Positions 37,226-48,052 of a stretch of DNA of 64,000 bases are shown piece after piece. Source of the DNA: Ferrithrix thermotolerans DSM 19514. GTDB lineage: Bacteria > Actinomycetota > Acidimicrobiia > Acidimicrobiales > Ilumatobacteraceae. Location: contig CAMAWU010000003.1 in the NCBI GenBank assembly GCA_945862025.1, forward strand, positions 1-64,000. Direction: 5' to 3'. The notes under the pieces are model-generated. The model saw only the letters and a list, made by a program, of their open reading frames with translations, ran no database searches and had not been told where the DNA came from. A program made the translations under genes and the position numbers. Within the stretch, counting starts at the first letter, position 1. Each line of letters starts with the position of its first letter.

Positions 37226-38830
37226 TCAAGCCTGCAAATGCAGCAGACCATAGACCAAAGATTCTTCAAGTGCACGCCACGATGCTTCAATGATGTTCGC
37301 CGATACTCCGATTGTTGTCCAAGTTCGTTCGCCATCTGTGGCGTCGATTAACACTCGCGTTACGGCGCCAGTTGCCGACCCTGAATCAAGAATTCGAACT
37401 TTATAGTCGGTGAGATGCACACGCTCTAATTGCGGATAACTAGTTCGCAATGCTTCACGCAACGCAGTATCAATTGCGTTAACCGGACCGTTGCCTTCAG
37501 ATGTAAAGACATTTCTATTTTCGCCGACCCAAACTTTTACTGTCGCCTCAGTTGTAAAAGTTCCTGATGCAGCTTCATCTGTGATCACACGCATTGACTC
37601 AACTTTGAAAAAAGATTGATCCCAACCAGTTGCTCGGCGCATTAATAATTCGAGCGAGGCATCGGCCGCTTCGAAGTGGTAACCCTCAAACTCAAGTCGC
37701 TTGAGGTCGTCAAGAACTTGATTAGTCGCAGGACCATCCATTTCAATACCCAACTCTTGCGCCTTCATTGAAATCGTCGCTCGTCCGGCCATCTCCGAAA
37801 CTAAAAAGCGTGTGCCGTTGCCGACAAGTTCTGGCGCAACATGCTCGTACGCATCTTTGGCGCGAGCAATCGCTGAGACATGCAAGCCGGCTTTGTGAGC
37901 AAACGCCGAAACACCCACATAAGGCGCTTGAGGGTTCATCGGACGATTGAGAACTTCGGCAACGTGGTTGCTCACTTGTGTGAGTCGCTCAAGATGACCC
38001 TCAGGCAAGCACTTGTAGCCAAGTTTCAATTGCAAGTTTGGAATAACCGTCGTCAAATTCGTGTTGCCAGTGCGCTCACCAAGACCATTGAGCGTGCCCT
38101 GCACATGACGAGCACCGCTTTGCACCGCAGCAAGTGAGTTAGCAACTGCACAACCTGTGTCATCGTGACAGTGAATGCCGATTATTACATCACTACCCAT
38201 GTGACGACGCACATCAGCAACAATAGTTTCAACTTCATTTGGTAATGACCCACCGTTGGTGTCACACAAAACTAAATGTGTTGCGCCGTTGATTACCGCG
38301 GCTTCAAGCACGCGCAACGAAAACTCTGCGTTGTGTTTGTAACCGTCAAAAAAATGCTCCATGTCGACAAGAACTCGACGATTATTGGCGACCAAAAACT
38401 TGACAGAGTCGCTGACCATCGCCACTCCTTCATCAAGAGTGGTTTGCAATGCTTGCTCGACGTGGTAGTCAGAACACTTTGCGACAATGCACACGGCGCT
38501 TGTCTCGGCTTCAATAAGGTTTCGCAGTGTTGTGTCATCATCTACTTTGCCAGCGGGGCGACGTGTCGAACCAAAAGCGACAAGCGTCGCGGTTTTAAGT
38601 TTTAATTCAGTTCGGGCGCGAGCAAAAAACTCAATGTCTTTGGGGTTCGCTCCAGGCCATCCGCCTTCAATGTATTGCACACCGAGATAATCAAGTTGCT
38701 CGGCGATGCGAAGTTTGTCTTGCACGCTTGCCGAGACGCCCTCAACTTGCATGCCGTCGCGCAGAGTTGTGTCAAAGACCTCAACAAGTTCAGGTGATTT
38801 TGAAATGTGTTCAGACACAGGCTGAGTCAT
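37226..38830 (-). CDS. cimA: (R)-citramalate synthase
   Basis: FDTTLRDGMQVEGVSASVQDKLRIAEQLDYLGVQYIEGGWPGANPKD; HCHDDTGCAVANS. Confidence 0.93.
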   Translation of the reverse strand: MTQPVSEHISKSPELVEVFDTTLRDGMQVEGVSASVQDKLRIAEQLDYLGVQYIEGGWPGANPKDIEFFARARTELKLKTATLVAFGSTRRPAGKVDDDTTLRNLIEAETSAVCIVAKCSDYHVEQALQTTLDEGVAMVSDSVKFLVANNRRVLVDMEHFFDGYKHNAEFSLRVLEAAVINGATHLVLCDTNGGSLPNEVETIVADVRRHMGSDVIIGIHCHDDTGCAVANSLAAVQSGARHVQGTLNGLGERTGNTNLTTVIPNLQLKLGYKCLPEGHLERLTQVSNHVAEVLNRPMNPQAPYVGVSAFAHKAGLHVSAIARAKDAYEHVAPELVGNGTRFLVSEMAGRATISMKAQELGIEMDGPATNQVLDDLKRLEFEGYHFEAADASLELLMRRATGWDQSFFKVESMRVITDEAASGTFTTEATVKVWVGENRNVFTSEGNGPVNAIDTALREALRTSYPQLERVHLTDYKVRILDSGSATGAVTRVLIDATDGERTWTTIGVSANIIEASWRALEESLVYGLLHLQA

Positions 38831-38836
38831 GCTCGA

Positions 38837-39754
38837 CTACTTTACTAACTCACACCATTGTTTATAACGGTCATCTTGACCACGAACAGCCTTGGCATAA
38901 GTCGTTGCAATCGCTTTAGTCATCGGCCCTGGGCAAGGAACTTTGCGATCGTCAACCGAACTCACAGAACCGACTTCTGCTGCGGTACCGCATACGAAAA
39001 TTTCATCGGCAATATACAAATCGCTGCGAGCAATATTGTCAACACGAATGTCATATCCAAGATCGCGAGCAATTTTGGTGACACTCGATTGAGTGATTCC
39101 CTCAAGTGCGCCAGCCGAAAGTGGCGGCGTCAAAATTATCCCGTTGCGAACACAGAAAATATTTTCACCAGTACATTCGGCAACTAATCCATTCGGAGAG
39201 AGCATGATTGCTTCGTCGTAGCCTGCCTTCAGCGCTTCAACTTTGGCCAATGAAGAGTTGACGTAGTTACCGACTGTTTTTGCTGCTGGTGGCATTGTGT
39301 TGTGATCATGACGAGTCCAAGAGGAGATCTTCATCCGCACACCTTTATCAACGGCGTCGTCGCCCAGATATGCGCCCCATGGCCAACATGCGATTGCGAC
39401 ATCAACTTTGCATGGCAAAGTGTTCAAGCCCATTTCGCCATATCCGTAGTAAGCAAGCGGTCGTACGTAACACGAAGGCAAGCCAGTTGAGCGAACGGTC
39501 TGTTTGGTTGCCTCAACGAGTTCTTCAACCGAATATGGCAGCTCCATGTCCATGATCTTGGCGCTGTTGTGCAGACGCTTGATGTGATCGGTCAGACGAA
39601 AAACTGCAGGACCATTCGCTGTTTCGTATGCACGAATGCCTTCGAATACGCCCGTGCCGTAATGAAGTGTGTGTGTCAGTACATGCACCTTGGCGTCGTC
39701 CCAATTGACGAGTGAACCATTCATCCAAATCTTTGGGGTTGTAGTAATTGGCAT
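38837..39754 (-). CDS. ilvE: Branched-chain amino acid aminotransferase
   Basis: WMNGSLVNWDDAKVHVLTHTLHYGTGVFEGIRAYET. Confidence 0.94.
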   Translation of the reverse strand: MPITTTPKIWMNGSLVNWDDAKVHVLTHTLHYGTGVFEGIRAYETANGPAVFRLTDHIKRLHNSAKIMDMELPYSVEELVEATKQTVRSTGLPSCYVRPLAYYGYGEMGLNTLPCKVDVAIACWPWGAYLGDDAVDKGVRMKISSWTRHDHNTMPPAAKTVGNYVNSSLAKVEALKAGYDEAIMLSPNGLVAECTGENIFCVRNGIILTPPLSAGALEGITQSSVTKIARDLGYDIRVDNIARSDLYIADEIFVCGTAAEVGSVSSVDDRKVPCPGPMTKAIATTYAKAVRGQDDRYKQWCELVK

Positions 39755-39853
39755 TCCGTCTCCTAATTTAATTTAAAACTTTTACTAACTCATTTAAGGT
39801 TACTGCCGAGCAATTAATTCGTCGGCTTCAATTAAATCTCTTAATTTGGCTGG

Positions 39854-40882
39854 CTAAATGCTTGCTCTCACACGTTTAACAATTTCATCGCCTACTGCCT
39901 TTGTCGTGCCTGTGACCGGCGACTCGCATGCGACTCGCAGTGCTGTCGCAGCGGTTTGCTCGCCAAGAAATTCAAGCATGTGAGCAGCCGACAAAATGGC
40001 TGCAACTGGATTAGCCACACCTTTGCCGGCAATGTCAGGAGCAGAACCATGTACCGGCTCAAACATTGAAGGACCATTGCGCGCAGGATTCAAGTTCGCA
40101 GATGACGCAACACCGATACCCCCAGATACTGCCCCACCTAAGTCTGTGAGAATATCTCCGAATAAATTATCGGTGACGATCACATCGTAGCGATGCGGAT
40201 CTTGCACGAAATAAATGCACGCTGCATCAATGTGGTTGTAACCAGTTACTACTTCTGAAAATTCTTGTGCAACCCGATCAAAAGTCCGTTGCCATAAATC
40301 ACCAGCGAATGTAAGCACGTTTGTTTTATGAACTAGCGTGACATGCTTGCGCTTGCGAGACATCGCAAGTTCGAACGCAAAGCGCACGCACCGTTCAACA
40401 CCTTTTGCGGTGTTGACACTTCCTTGTGTGGCAACTTCATGCGGGGTGCCGCGACGCAAGACTCCACCTTCGCCAACATATGGTCCTTCTGTGTTTTCAC
40501 GGATCACAATAAAGTCGTGCGACTTTGTTTGACCAGGACCGACACCAGAAAAAGGTCGAAGGTTGATGTATAGATCTAATTCAAATCTCATTTTCAGCAA
40601 TAACCCACGCTCAATAACGCCTGGTGGCACTGCAGGTGTACCGACTGCGCCAAGCAAGATTGCATCGAACCCACGCAACTCATTTAAGGTCGCGTCAGAA
40701 AGAATTTCGCCATCACGAAGATACCTCGCGCCACCTAAATCAAAATTTGTCGTTTCTAGTTTCACTCCAGACGCAGCCACAACTTTGAGGGCCTCAGAAA
40801 TTACTTCAGGGCCGATTCCATCACCGCCAATTATTGCAACACGATGATCACCAGAAATGTTGCCACTTTTTTGCAAAACCAT
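39854..40882 (-). CDS. leuB: 3-isopropylmalate dehydrogenase
   Basis: IIGGDGIGPEV, VRENTEGPYVGEGG, TDNLFGDILTDLGGAVSGGIG, EPVHGSAPDIAGKG. Confidence 0.93.
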   Translation of the reverse strand: MVLQKSGNISGDHRVAIIGGDGIGPEVISEALKVVAASGVKLETTNFDLGGARYLRDGEILSDATLNELRGFDAILLGAVGTPAVPPGVIERGLLLKMRFELDLYINLRPFSGVGPGQTKSHDFIVIRENTEGPYVGEGGVLRRGTPHEVATQGSVNTAKGVERCVRFAFELAMSRKRKHVTLVHKTNVLTFAGDLWQRTFDRVAQEFSEVVTGYNHIDAACIYFVQDPHRYDVIVTDNLFGDILTDLGGAVSGGIGVASSANLNPARNGPSMFEPVHGSAPDIAGKGVANPVAAILSAAHMLEFLGEQTAATALRVACESPVTGTTKAVGDEIVKRVRASI

Positions 40883-40973
40883 CCTTCAATAATACGGCGC
40901 AATTACTGACTGATAACTGAAAAAGATAACTGCTTATATTTTGCCAGACGTATTAGGTAGTATTTTCAAGGTA

Positions 40974-41444
40974 ATGATCCATAAAGTCTCTCGAAACCTT
41001 TACGAACGCCTTCGCGAAGAACACGCTGATCTCACCACCAGAGGCAGAATCTCGGCAGCCGAGAAAATTGCCAGAGCCCGCGAACATGGTGACCTTAAAG
41101 AAAACGGCGACTACCATGCGGCAAAAGACGAACACGGTCACATGGAAGGTCGGATTCGCCAACTTGAGTCAATTCTCGAAAATGTTGAAATCGTTGAACC
41201 ATCAACAGACGGCACCGTCGGATTCGGCACGATTGTGACCGTGCTTTACGACGGCGACGATCCATCAATGGCCGAGAGTTATCTGATTGGGCACATTGAA
41301 GAAAAGTGCGAAAACGCAGAAGTCATGAGTCCGACATCTCCACTAGGCGCCGCGTTGCTTGGTGCAAAGAAAAACGACTTGGTTACCTACGCTGCACCTA
41401 ACGGAAATTTAAAAGTAAAAATTGTCGAGACACGACAACAGTGA
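40974..41444 (+). CDS. greA: Transcription elongation factor GreA
   Basis: GDLKENGDYHAAKDEHGHMEGRIRQLE; SPLGAALLGAKKNDLV. Confidence 0.92.
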   Translation: MIHKVSRNLYERLREEHADLTTRGRISAAEKIARAREHGDLKENGDYHAAKDEHGHMEGRIRQLESILENVEIVEPSTDGTVGFGTIVTVLYDGDDPSMAESYLIGHIEEKCENAEVMSPTSPLGAALLGAKKNDLVTYAAPNGNLKVKIVETRQQ

Positions 41445-42301
41445 TGCGTGAGGCGGTAGCACCGCTTGCTGGCTTGCCACCTGGATTCGAAATTGATCTA
41501 CCTGGTCGCGGGCGGATATTCGTTCGCGAAAAATCAGGGCCAGCGGGTGCGCCAACACTTTTGCTTTTACATGGATGGACAGCAACTGCGGACTTAAATT
41601 GGTTCACATGTTTTGATGCGTTGTCTGAACATTTTCGAGTTGTAGCAATGGACATGCGCGGCCATGGACGGGGAATTCGCACAAAGTCAACTTTCAAACT
41701 TGAGGATTGTGCCGATGATGCCGCTGCAGTTGCTGATGTTCTTGGTATTTCAACATTTATTCCTGTTGGGTATTCAATGGGTGGCGCTGTTGCGCAACTT
41801 TTATGGGGTCGCCATGAACTGCGCGTACGAGGCATCGTGTTATGCAGCACTGCGAGCCACTTTGCAGAAAAGCGTGAAGAAAAACTTAGCTTCTTCGGAT
41901 TAACTGGCCTTGCTGCACTATCTCGCCTAACTACTCCGCAAGCCCGCACATGGATTACTGACCAACTTTATTTGCAACGCAAATCAGAAGGGCTCGCGGA
42001 TTGGGCCGTTCAACAAATCGCCAGCCATGATTGGCGACACATTCTTGAGGCTGGTAGTGCAATCGGAAACTTTGACTCACGAGACTGGCTACCAAGGCTT
42101 GAAGCACCTGCGGCAGTTGTGATCACAACTCAAGACAATGTTGTCGCACCAGAGCGTCAAACTGAGTTGTACCAAATAATTAATGATGTTGAAGTTTTTG
42201 AAGTTCACGGTGGGCACAATTCTGTTTTTGCGATGAAAGAATATTTCGTGCCAACGCTTGTTGAGGCTTGTCTTTCGGTTTACTATCGCTCGTCGCGCTA
42301 G
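41441..42301 (+). CDS. Alpha/beta hydrolase
   Basis: LLLHGWTATADLNW, MDMRGHGRG, VGYSMGGAVAQ. Confidence 0.87.
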   Translation: MMREAVAPLAGLPPGFEIDLPGRGRIFVREKSGPAGAPTLLLLHGWTATADLNWFTCFDALSEHFRVVAMDMRGHGRGIRTKSTFKLEDCADDAAAVADVLGISTFIPVGYSMGGAVAQLLWGRHELRVRGIVLCSTASHFAEKREEKLSFFGLTGLAALSRLTTPQARTWITDQLYLQRKSEGLADWAVQQIASHDWRHILEAGSAIGNFDSRDWLPRLEAPAAVVITTQDNVVAPERQTELYQIINDVEVFEVHGGHNSVFAMKEYFVPTLVEACLSVYYRSSR

Positions 42302-42305
42302 TTAG

Positions 42306-42851
42306 CTAGCTAACGCTTTCACGGCTGACAATTACTTTTGGGTCGTTCCAGAGATCTTTGACAGCATCGGCCAGACTGCCGCGAGCCGCACCAGCGTCTG
42401 TGACAATGTCATTTGGTGTATCGGCAAAACGCAATACAGATGCAACACCTTTATCGCAGACCGCGACAACTAATCGCACACGTCGACGCAGTGGGTGTTG
42501 ACTCGGTGGAACTTCATTATTAATCGCATCATGAATTTCTTCGTCTGATCGTGACTCATCGTCTTGTTCGTCACGATCGAGTGGGGCTGCCCAACCGCAA
42601 GTTAGAACGACTGCAACGTCAAACATTCGGGCAATGGCACTACTCGGCGCATCTAACAATTCATATACATCGCCGTGCTCAGCCAGAAAACTAATTCGCA
42701 ATGCGCCATCTTGATGTGATGCAATGCCGCTCGCATCTACGATGCTCACCCCGTAAAGCCGGGCTCGGGGCAAATTAAAGCCATCTAACGAAGAATGAAG
42801 ACTGGCTTCGACACAAGTGGCAAGGGCTATTGGTGTTGGATAATCATTCAT
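42306..42851 (-). CDS. Hypothetical protein
   Basis: 181-aa ORF convergent with the hydrolase gene; no family recognised. Confidence 0.65.
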   Translation of the reverse strand: MNDYPTPIALATCVEASLHSSLDGFNLPRARLYGVSIVDASGIASHQDGALRISFLAEHGDVYELLDAPSSAIARMFDVAVVLTCGWAAPLDRDEQDDESRSDEEIHDAINNEVPPSQHPLRRRVRLVVAVCDKGVASVLRFADTPNDIVTDAGAARGSLADAVKDLWNDPKVIVSRESVS

Positions 42852-42926
42852 ACCCGTGTTGTGTACAGATCAATCAAATTTCGGCGAAGTTAAATTTTCG
42901 CCTCGGGATGTGGCACGCTTAGTTGA

Positions 42927-44408
42927 ATGAAATTCAATGCGCGTTGGCAGTTGCAGACTAAATCGCGCCCGCTGATTTCGCTGACCCTGGCGTTTTTCCT
43001 CGTTATTGGTGTTTGGTCACAATTGACTCCATTATTTGCCGCACCAGACGAACCAGCAAGTTACATCAGAGGTGCTGCCTTAGTTAGAGGAGAATTAGTC
43101 GGCACCGACATTGCTGCTAGTCAAACAACTTCGTATTGGTCAACTTATGTTGACATTCCGCAACAATTTGGCGTCGCGCAATTAGTGCCGTGGTGCTTCG
43201 TCGGCAAACCAGACACTCCAGCGTGCTCTCAACCACTTGAGACTTTGACACCAGTCGAACAACCCAGAACTGACATGGGGCGTTACCCGCCTGTTGGATA
43301 TTTTGCCAGTGGGCTGGGCTCACTCGTCGGAGCAACTGATTTTTCTGTACGTCTTGGTCGACTAATCAATGCTGCTTTTTGTTCATTTTTAATTTCACTT
43401 GGCTGTGTAAATATTTTATCTAACCGCAGATCAATCATTGTCGTATTAGCGGCAGTTACGCCTGGTGTAATTTTTTTTAGTTCTGTGATTAGCTCGAGCG
43501 CAATTGAAATTTCGGCGTCGATTTGTTTGTGGTGCTCGATTACGACTTTACTGTCACCCACTAAAATTTCATTTTTGACATTTAATTCTGTTGCGATTTC
43601 ATCTTCTCTGTTGACACTTGCGAGGCCTATTGGCGTAGTCAATGTGGCAATCATTGTCGGCATCTCATTAATTACGCATGCAAGATTAAAAGAGTCAATC
43701 GCGCGAATTATCTCAAGTTGGCGCATTATTTTCGCAACGATAATTTCGCTGTTAGCGATGGTCGCATGGTATTCAAAGATCTACTCGTATCACCTCGGGG
43801 AGCGAGTAGTCACTGACCCGAGCAATCCGACGTTCAGAGAGATCATTGAACAATCACTTAGCGACACCTCAGCAAAAATTGGTGAGTCGATTGGCAATTT
43901 TGGTTGGCTTGACACACCAACACCAGTGTTCGTTGTGTGGTTTTTTGTTGCGCTATTTGCAGTGATTATTGCTCAGAACTGGCACCAGGTTACGAAAGCG
44001 AATCGCAATGCCGTGGTTTGCCTTGCGCTATTAATCCCATTTTTGATGATATTCATCAACCGCAACACGCAGAACTTATTGCGAACTTATGGGGTTCAAG
44101 GTCGTTACCTCACGCCACTAATTGCTGGCATACCAATCATCATTGGGGCAGTTTGGGTGCCACACAAAAAATCAGCCAGGCTTATTGTTTGCGGATGGGC
44201 TGTTGCTGTTTTTGCAACGGCAATAAATGTGATCCGTCGTTATTCGGTTGGCATCAAACCACAAAACTTTTTTGAGATGTTTAGTAACCCTGTGTGGCAA
44301 CCACCTCTCGGTGTGCTCGGGACAATGCTCGCACTTGCCGCCGCACTAACTGTTTTCGGCGGTGTTTTTTACACTATTGCGATGAGCGACTTTGAAAATA
44401 ATCGTTGA
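42927..44408 (+). CDS. DUF2142-like polytopic membrane protein
   Basis: Many TM segments; 'LTPLFAAPDEPASYIRGAALVRGELVG' near the N-terminus. Confidence 0.78.
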   Translation: MKFNARWQLQTKSRPLISLTLAFFLVIGVWSQLTPLFAAPDEPASYIRGAALVRGELVGTDIAASQTTSYWSTYVDIPQQFGVAQLVPWCFVGKPDTPACSQPLETLTPVEQPRTDMGRYPPVGYFASGLGSLVGATDFSVRLGRLINAAFCSFLISLGCVNILSNRRSIIVVLAAVTPGVIFFSSVISSSAIEISASICLWCSITTLLSPTKISFLTFNSVAISSSLLTLARPIGVVNVAIIVGISLITHARLKESIARIISSWRIIFATIISLLAMVAWYSKIYSYHLGERVVTDPSNPTFREIIEQSLSDTSAKIGESIGNFGWLDTPTPVFVVWFFVALFAVIIAQNWHQVTKANRNAVVCLALLIPFLMIFINRNTQNLLRTYGVQGRYLTPLIAGIPIIIGAVWVPHKKSARLIVCGWAVAVFATAINVIRRYSVGIKPQNFFEMFSNPVWQPPLGVLGTMLALAAALTVFGGVFYTIAMSDFENNR

Positions 44409-44438
44409 GACAGCAGATTACTCAGGCAGAATAGACAG

Positions 44439-45845
44439 GTGAACTTACAACCCAAAACCCTTGCACAAAAAGTTTGGGACCGCCACGTAGTCAGTTCTGG
44501 AAAAGATCAACCAGACCTTATTTATATTGATCTGCACTTAGTCCACGAAGTTACAAGCCCACAGGCATTTGACGGCTTGCGTCTTGCAAACCGCACGGTA
44601 CGTCGACCAGACCTCACAGTGGCGACAGAAGACCATAATGTGCCCACTGAGAATATTCACTTGCCGATTGCTGACGAAATTTCGGCCAAACAAATTGAAG
44701 TACTCCGCAAAAACGCCAAAGATTTTAAGATCACTCTCTACCCAATGGGCGACGCTCGACAAGGTATTGTGCATGTGATCGGCCCAGAGCAAGGTCGCAC
44801 GCTGCCAGGTATGACGATTGTTTGCGGCGACAGTCACACAGCGACGCACGGTGCATTTGGGGCACTCGCATTTGGTATCGGCACGAGCGAAGTTGAACAT
44901 GTTTTAGCAACTCAAACTTTGCCCCAAGAACGCCCAAAGTGGATGAGCGTTACAGTCGACGGTGTTGCGCCAAAAGGTGTCACCGCAAAGGACATCATCC
45001 TCGCTGTGATTGGCGAAATCGGAACGGGCGGTGGCATTGGCCATGTGATCGAATATCGCGGTTCGGCAATTCGCGCGCTGTCGATGGAAGGTCGAATGAC
45101 CGTTTGCAATATGTCGATTGAAGCTGGCGCACGTGCGGGGCTTGTCGCACCAGACGAAATAACTTTTGAATATTTGCGCGGTCGTGAGTTTGCGCCGAGT
45201 GGCGAACAATTTGATGCTGCGATCGCCGATTGGAAAACTTTGCGAACAGATGACGGCGCTGTGTTTGACAAGCAAGTAACAATTGACGCCAGCAAACTTT
45301 CGCCGAATGTAACTTGGGGTACGAACCCGGCCCAAGTTGTATCACTAAATGGTTTGGTGCCGACACCAAGTGACTACAGCGATGCGACCGAGCGTGACAG
45401 CGTTACACGCGCACTCGAATACATGGGGCTGAAAGCCGGCACTGCGATTCGTGACATCAAAGTTGACACTGTGTTTATCGGCTCATGTACTAATTCTCGA
45501 ATTGAAGATTTGCGTGCGGCCGCAGATGTTGTTCGCGGGCGAAAAGTAAAAGTAAAACGTGTAATGGTTGTACCAGGAAGTCACGCCGTGAAGTTGCAAG
45601 CGCAAGCCGAAGGTCTTGACAAGGTTTTCATTGATGCCGGTATTGATTGGCGTGAACCGGGTTGCTCAATGTGCTTAGCAATGAATCCGGACAAACTTGC
45701 GCCTCAAGAACGTGCGGCCAGCACATCAAATCGCAACTTCGAAGGCCGACAAGGACGCGGTGGGCGCACTCACTTGGTCTCGCCTGCAGTTGCCGCTGCT
45801 ACTGCAGTCGCTGGTCATTTTGCTGCGCCAGAAGATTTGTCATGA
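44439..45845 (+). CDS. leuC: 3-isopropylmalate dehydratase large subunit
   Basis: [57 protein letters not shown]. Confidence 0.96.
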   Translation: MNLQPKTLAQKVWDRHVVSSGKDQPDLIYIDLHLVHEVTSPQAFDGLRLANRTVRRPDLTVATEDHNVPTENIHLPIADEISAKQIEVLRKNAKDFKITLYPMGDARQGIVHVIGPEQGRTLPGMTIVCGDSHTATHGAFGALAFGIGTSEVEHVLATQTLPQERPKWMSVTVDGVAPKGVTAKDIILAVIGEIGTGGGIGHVIEYRGSAIRALSMEGRMTVCNMSIEAGARAGLVAPDEITFEYLRGREFAPSGEQFDAAIADWKTLRTDDGAVFDKQVTIDASKLSPNVTWGTNPAQVVSLNGLVPTPSDYSDATERDSVTRALEYMGLKAGTAIRDIKVDTVFIGSCTNSRIEDLRAAADVVRGRKVKVKRVMVVPGSHAVKLQAQAEGLDKVFIDAGIDWREPGCSMCLAMNPDKLAPQERAASTSNRNFEGRQGRGGRTHLVSPAVAAATAVAGHFAAPEDLS

Positions 45846-46423
45846 AAGCCGTGCGAGTAATTTCTGGTCGCGGTGTGCCGCTCAAGCGCAGCGATGTTGA
45901 CACCGATCAAATTATTCCAGCTGAATGGTTGAAGCGCGTCGAGCGAACAGGTTTTGAAAAAGGTTTGTTCTCGACTTGGCGTGATGATCGAAATTTCGTG
46001 CTCAACGACGAGCGCTATGCAGGCGCGTCAATTTTGGTAGCGGGTAAAAGTTTTGGTGTTGGATCTTCACGCGAACATGCTGTTTGGGCGATTCAACAAG
46101 GTGGATTCAATGCGGTAATCGCCCCAAGTTTCAGTGACATCTTTCGCAATAACTGTGGCAAGAACGGTCTGATCGCCGTGGTTTTGAGTGAGGAAATAGT
46201 CAACAAACTTTGGCAGATTATCGAGAACGACTCGACGACTGAAATCACTGTTGACGTTGAGCGTCTCGTTGTTGAAGTTGCGAGCACTGGTCTTTGTGAG
46301 ACTTTCGAGATGAACGCTGACACTCAAAATCGATTTTTGAATGGGCTTGACGACATCTCAATTTCTTTGCAACACAGCGACGAAATTTCGCGTTTCGAAA
46401 CTAGCCGACCAGCTTGGTTCTAG
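45842..46423 (+). CDS. leuD: 3-isopropylmalate dehydratase small subunit
   Basis: [34 protein letters not shown] overlaps the leuC stop. Confidence 0.95.
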   Translation: MKAVRVISGRGVPLKRSDVDTDQIIPAEWLKRVERTGFEKGLFSTWRDDRNFVLNDERYAGASILVAGKSFGVGSSREHAVWAIQQGGFNAVIAPSFSDIFRNNCGKNGLIAVVLSEEIVNKLWQIIENDSTTEITVDVERLVVEVASTGLCETFEMNADTQNRFLNGLDDISISLQHSDEISRFETSRPAWF

Positions 46424-47754
46424 CCGCCGACAGGCGAACTCGTTAAAAACGAATTCAAATCAGCGAGTCGTTTATCGTTTGAGAAAACCTCGATTGGTGC
46501 TTGAGTTTCAAGTCGTAAACCTCGCTGAATAATTCGACAAGTTGTGTGCTGGTTGTATTCGGCAAGTGTTACCGCCCAGCCATCTTTGCCGGCTCGTGCC
46601 GTTCGGCCAGAGCGATGTAAATAAGTTTTTACTTCTAGCGGTGGCACATAATGCACAACGATCCCGACATCATCAATATCGATTCCCCGTGCTGCAACAT
46701 CTGTGGCCACAAGAATATTTAGTTGACGCTGAGCGAAGTTTCGTAGCGATCGTTCGCGTGCGCCTTGCGCCATGTCTCCATGCAACGCCGAAACATTTGC
46801 GCCGAGTGCCGCTAGATCTGCAGAAACTTTGTCACATGCGCGCTTGGTGTCACAGAAGACAACGGTTTGTCCGCCTGCGCTGGCCATTGCCGCAATGACT
46901 CGGTTTTTATCCATATGATGCACACCAAGAAATAGGTGGCGCATAGTGCCAACCGTGTCAGTCGGTGCATCAATGCTGACTTCTTTTGGAGATTTCATGT
47001 AGCGCTTGACGAGCGTCGCAACTTGTCCGTCTAAAGTTGCCGAAAATAACATTGTTTGGTGAATTTTTGTGACATGACGCAAAATCCATTCAACTTGTGG
47101 CATGAAACCTTCGTCGGCCATGCGATCTGCCTCGTCAAGCACGATCACTTCAACATCACTGAGATCTGCCTCGTTTGATTTCAACAAATCGATCAATCGA
47201 AGCGGAGTCGCAATCACGATTTCAGCGCCACGATTGAGTTGATCAACTTGCTTGTCGCGAGCCGCACCACCATAAACGGCAAGCACGCGTACGTCGCAAT
47301 GTTTGGCAATTGGCGCCAAGACATCGGTGACTTGAACAGCCAATTCGCGAGTCGGCACGAGCACGAGACCACGGGGTTTCTTGGCGGCAGCAGTTTGAGT
47401 CACGCGCTCAATCATCGGCACGCCAAACGCCAAAGTCTTGCCAGAGCCAGTTCGAGCACGACCACACAGGTCTTCGCCGCTCAGCGCCACAGGTATCGCC
47501 TCAGTTTGAATCGCAAATGGCGCCGCAAAACCTGCCGCAGCTAGACCAGCGTCAACCCGCTCACTGACCCCGAGATCGGCGAAGCCCGTCGGGGTCGTAA
47601 CTGCCTGGCGAGTATTCGAACTCGATCCGATGTTGCCACTGGCGTTCTCGGTTGATTCACCAGCGGGTCGCGGATTTTGCGGACGATTCGGAGTACGACC
47701 TGAGGAGTGGTTAGTCGGGCGAGGCGTGCCGCGACGTGATTTAGGGTCAGACAT
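46420..47754 (-). CDS. DEAD-box RNA helicase
   Basis: ARTGSGKT, PTRELA, VLDEADRM, SAT, HRSGRTARAG. Confidence 0.94.
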   Translation of the reverse strand: MSDPKSRRGTPRPTNHSSGRTPNRPQNPRPAGESTENASGNIGSSSNTRQAVTTPTGFADLGVSERVDAGLAAAGFAAPFAIQTEAIPVALSGEDLCGRARTGSGKTLAFGVPMIERVTQTAAAKKPRGLVLVPTRELAVQVTDVLAPIAKHCDVRVLAVYGGAARDKQVDQLNRGAEIVIATPLRLIDLLKSNEADLSDVEVIVLDEADRMADEGFMPQVEWILRHVTKIHQTMLFSATLDGQVATLVKRYMKSPKEVSIDAPTDTVGTMRHLFLGVHHMDKNRVIAAMASAGGQTVVFCDTKRACDKVSADLAALGANVSALHGDMAQGARERSLRNFAQRQLNILVATDVAARGIDIDDVGIVVHYVPPLEVKTYLHRSGRTARAGKDGWAVTLAEYNQHTTCRIIQRGLRLETQAPIEVFSNDKRLADLNSFLTSSPVGG

Positions 47755-47812
47755 CTGAACGCTCAGGCTACCAACACGACCATGGTGGTCTTCGCTGACT
47801 CACGAGTCAGTT

Positions 47813-48052
47813 TTGCCTGACCACTCAGACAGTAGACAATTGTTTGTGATGTGTGTAGGGTCAAAAATTGTGTTTATTGAAACTTCTTCTGAGAACCATC
47901 TGAGCAATCTTGACGAGCCGCTATTCACCGGTCGCAAGGGCATTGCATATGACTGGCAATCTTTACTCTTGCCATCCGAAATTGCATTTGATGCTTCACT
48001 TCACGCACTTCTAAACGCTGGCAAGGACGACTCCGCCACTCGATACGCGTGA
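47813..48052 (+). CDS. Hypothetical small protein
   Basis: 79-aa ORF just before and overlapping 48049; no family recognised. Confidence 0.4.
   Translation: MPDHSDSRQLFVMCVGSKIVFIETSSENHLSNLDEPLFTGRKGIAYDWQSLLLPSEIAFDASLHALLNAGKDDSATRYA

Noticed and set aside
41398-41949. 183-aa minus-strand ORF opposite the alpha/beta hydrolase
   Set aside because: Fully overlaps a gene with clear catalytic motifs; composition looks like a shadow ORF.
43283-43726. 147-aa minus-strand ORF
   Set aside because: Lies inside the DUF2142-like membrane protein gene on the other strand; no supporting motif.
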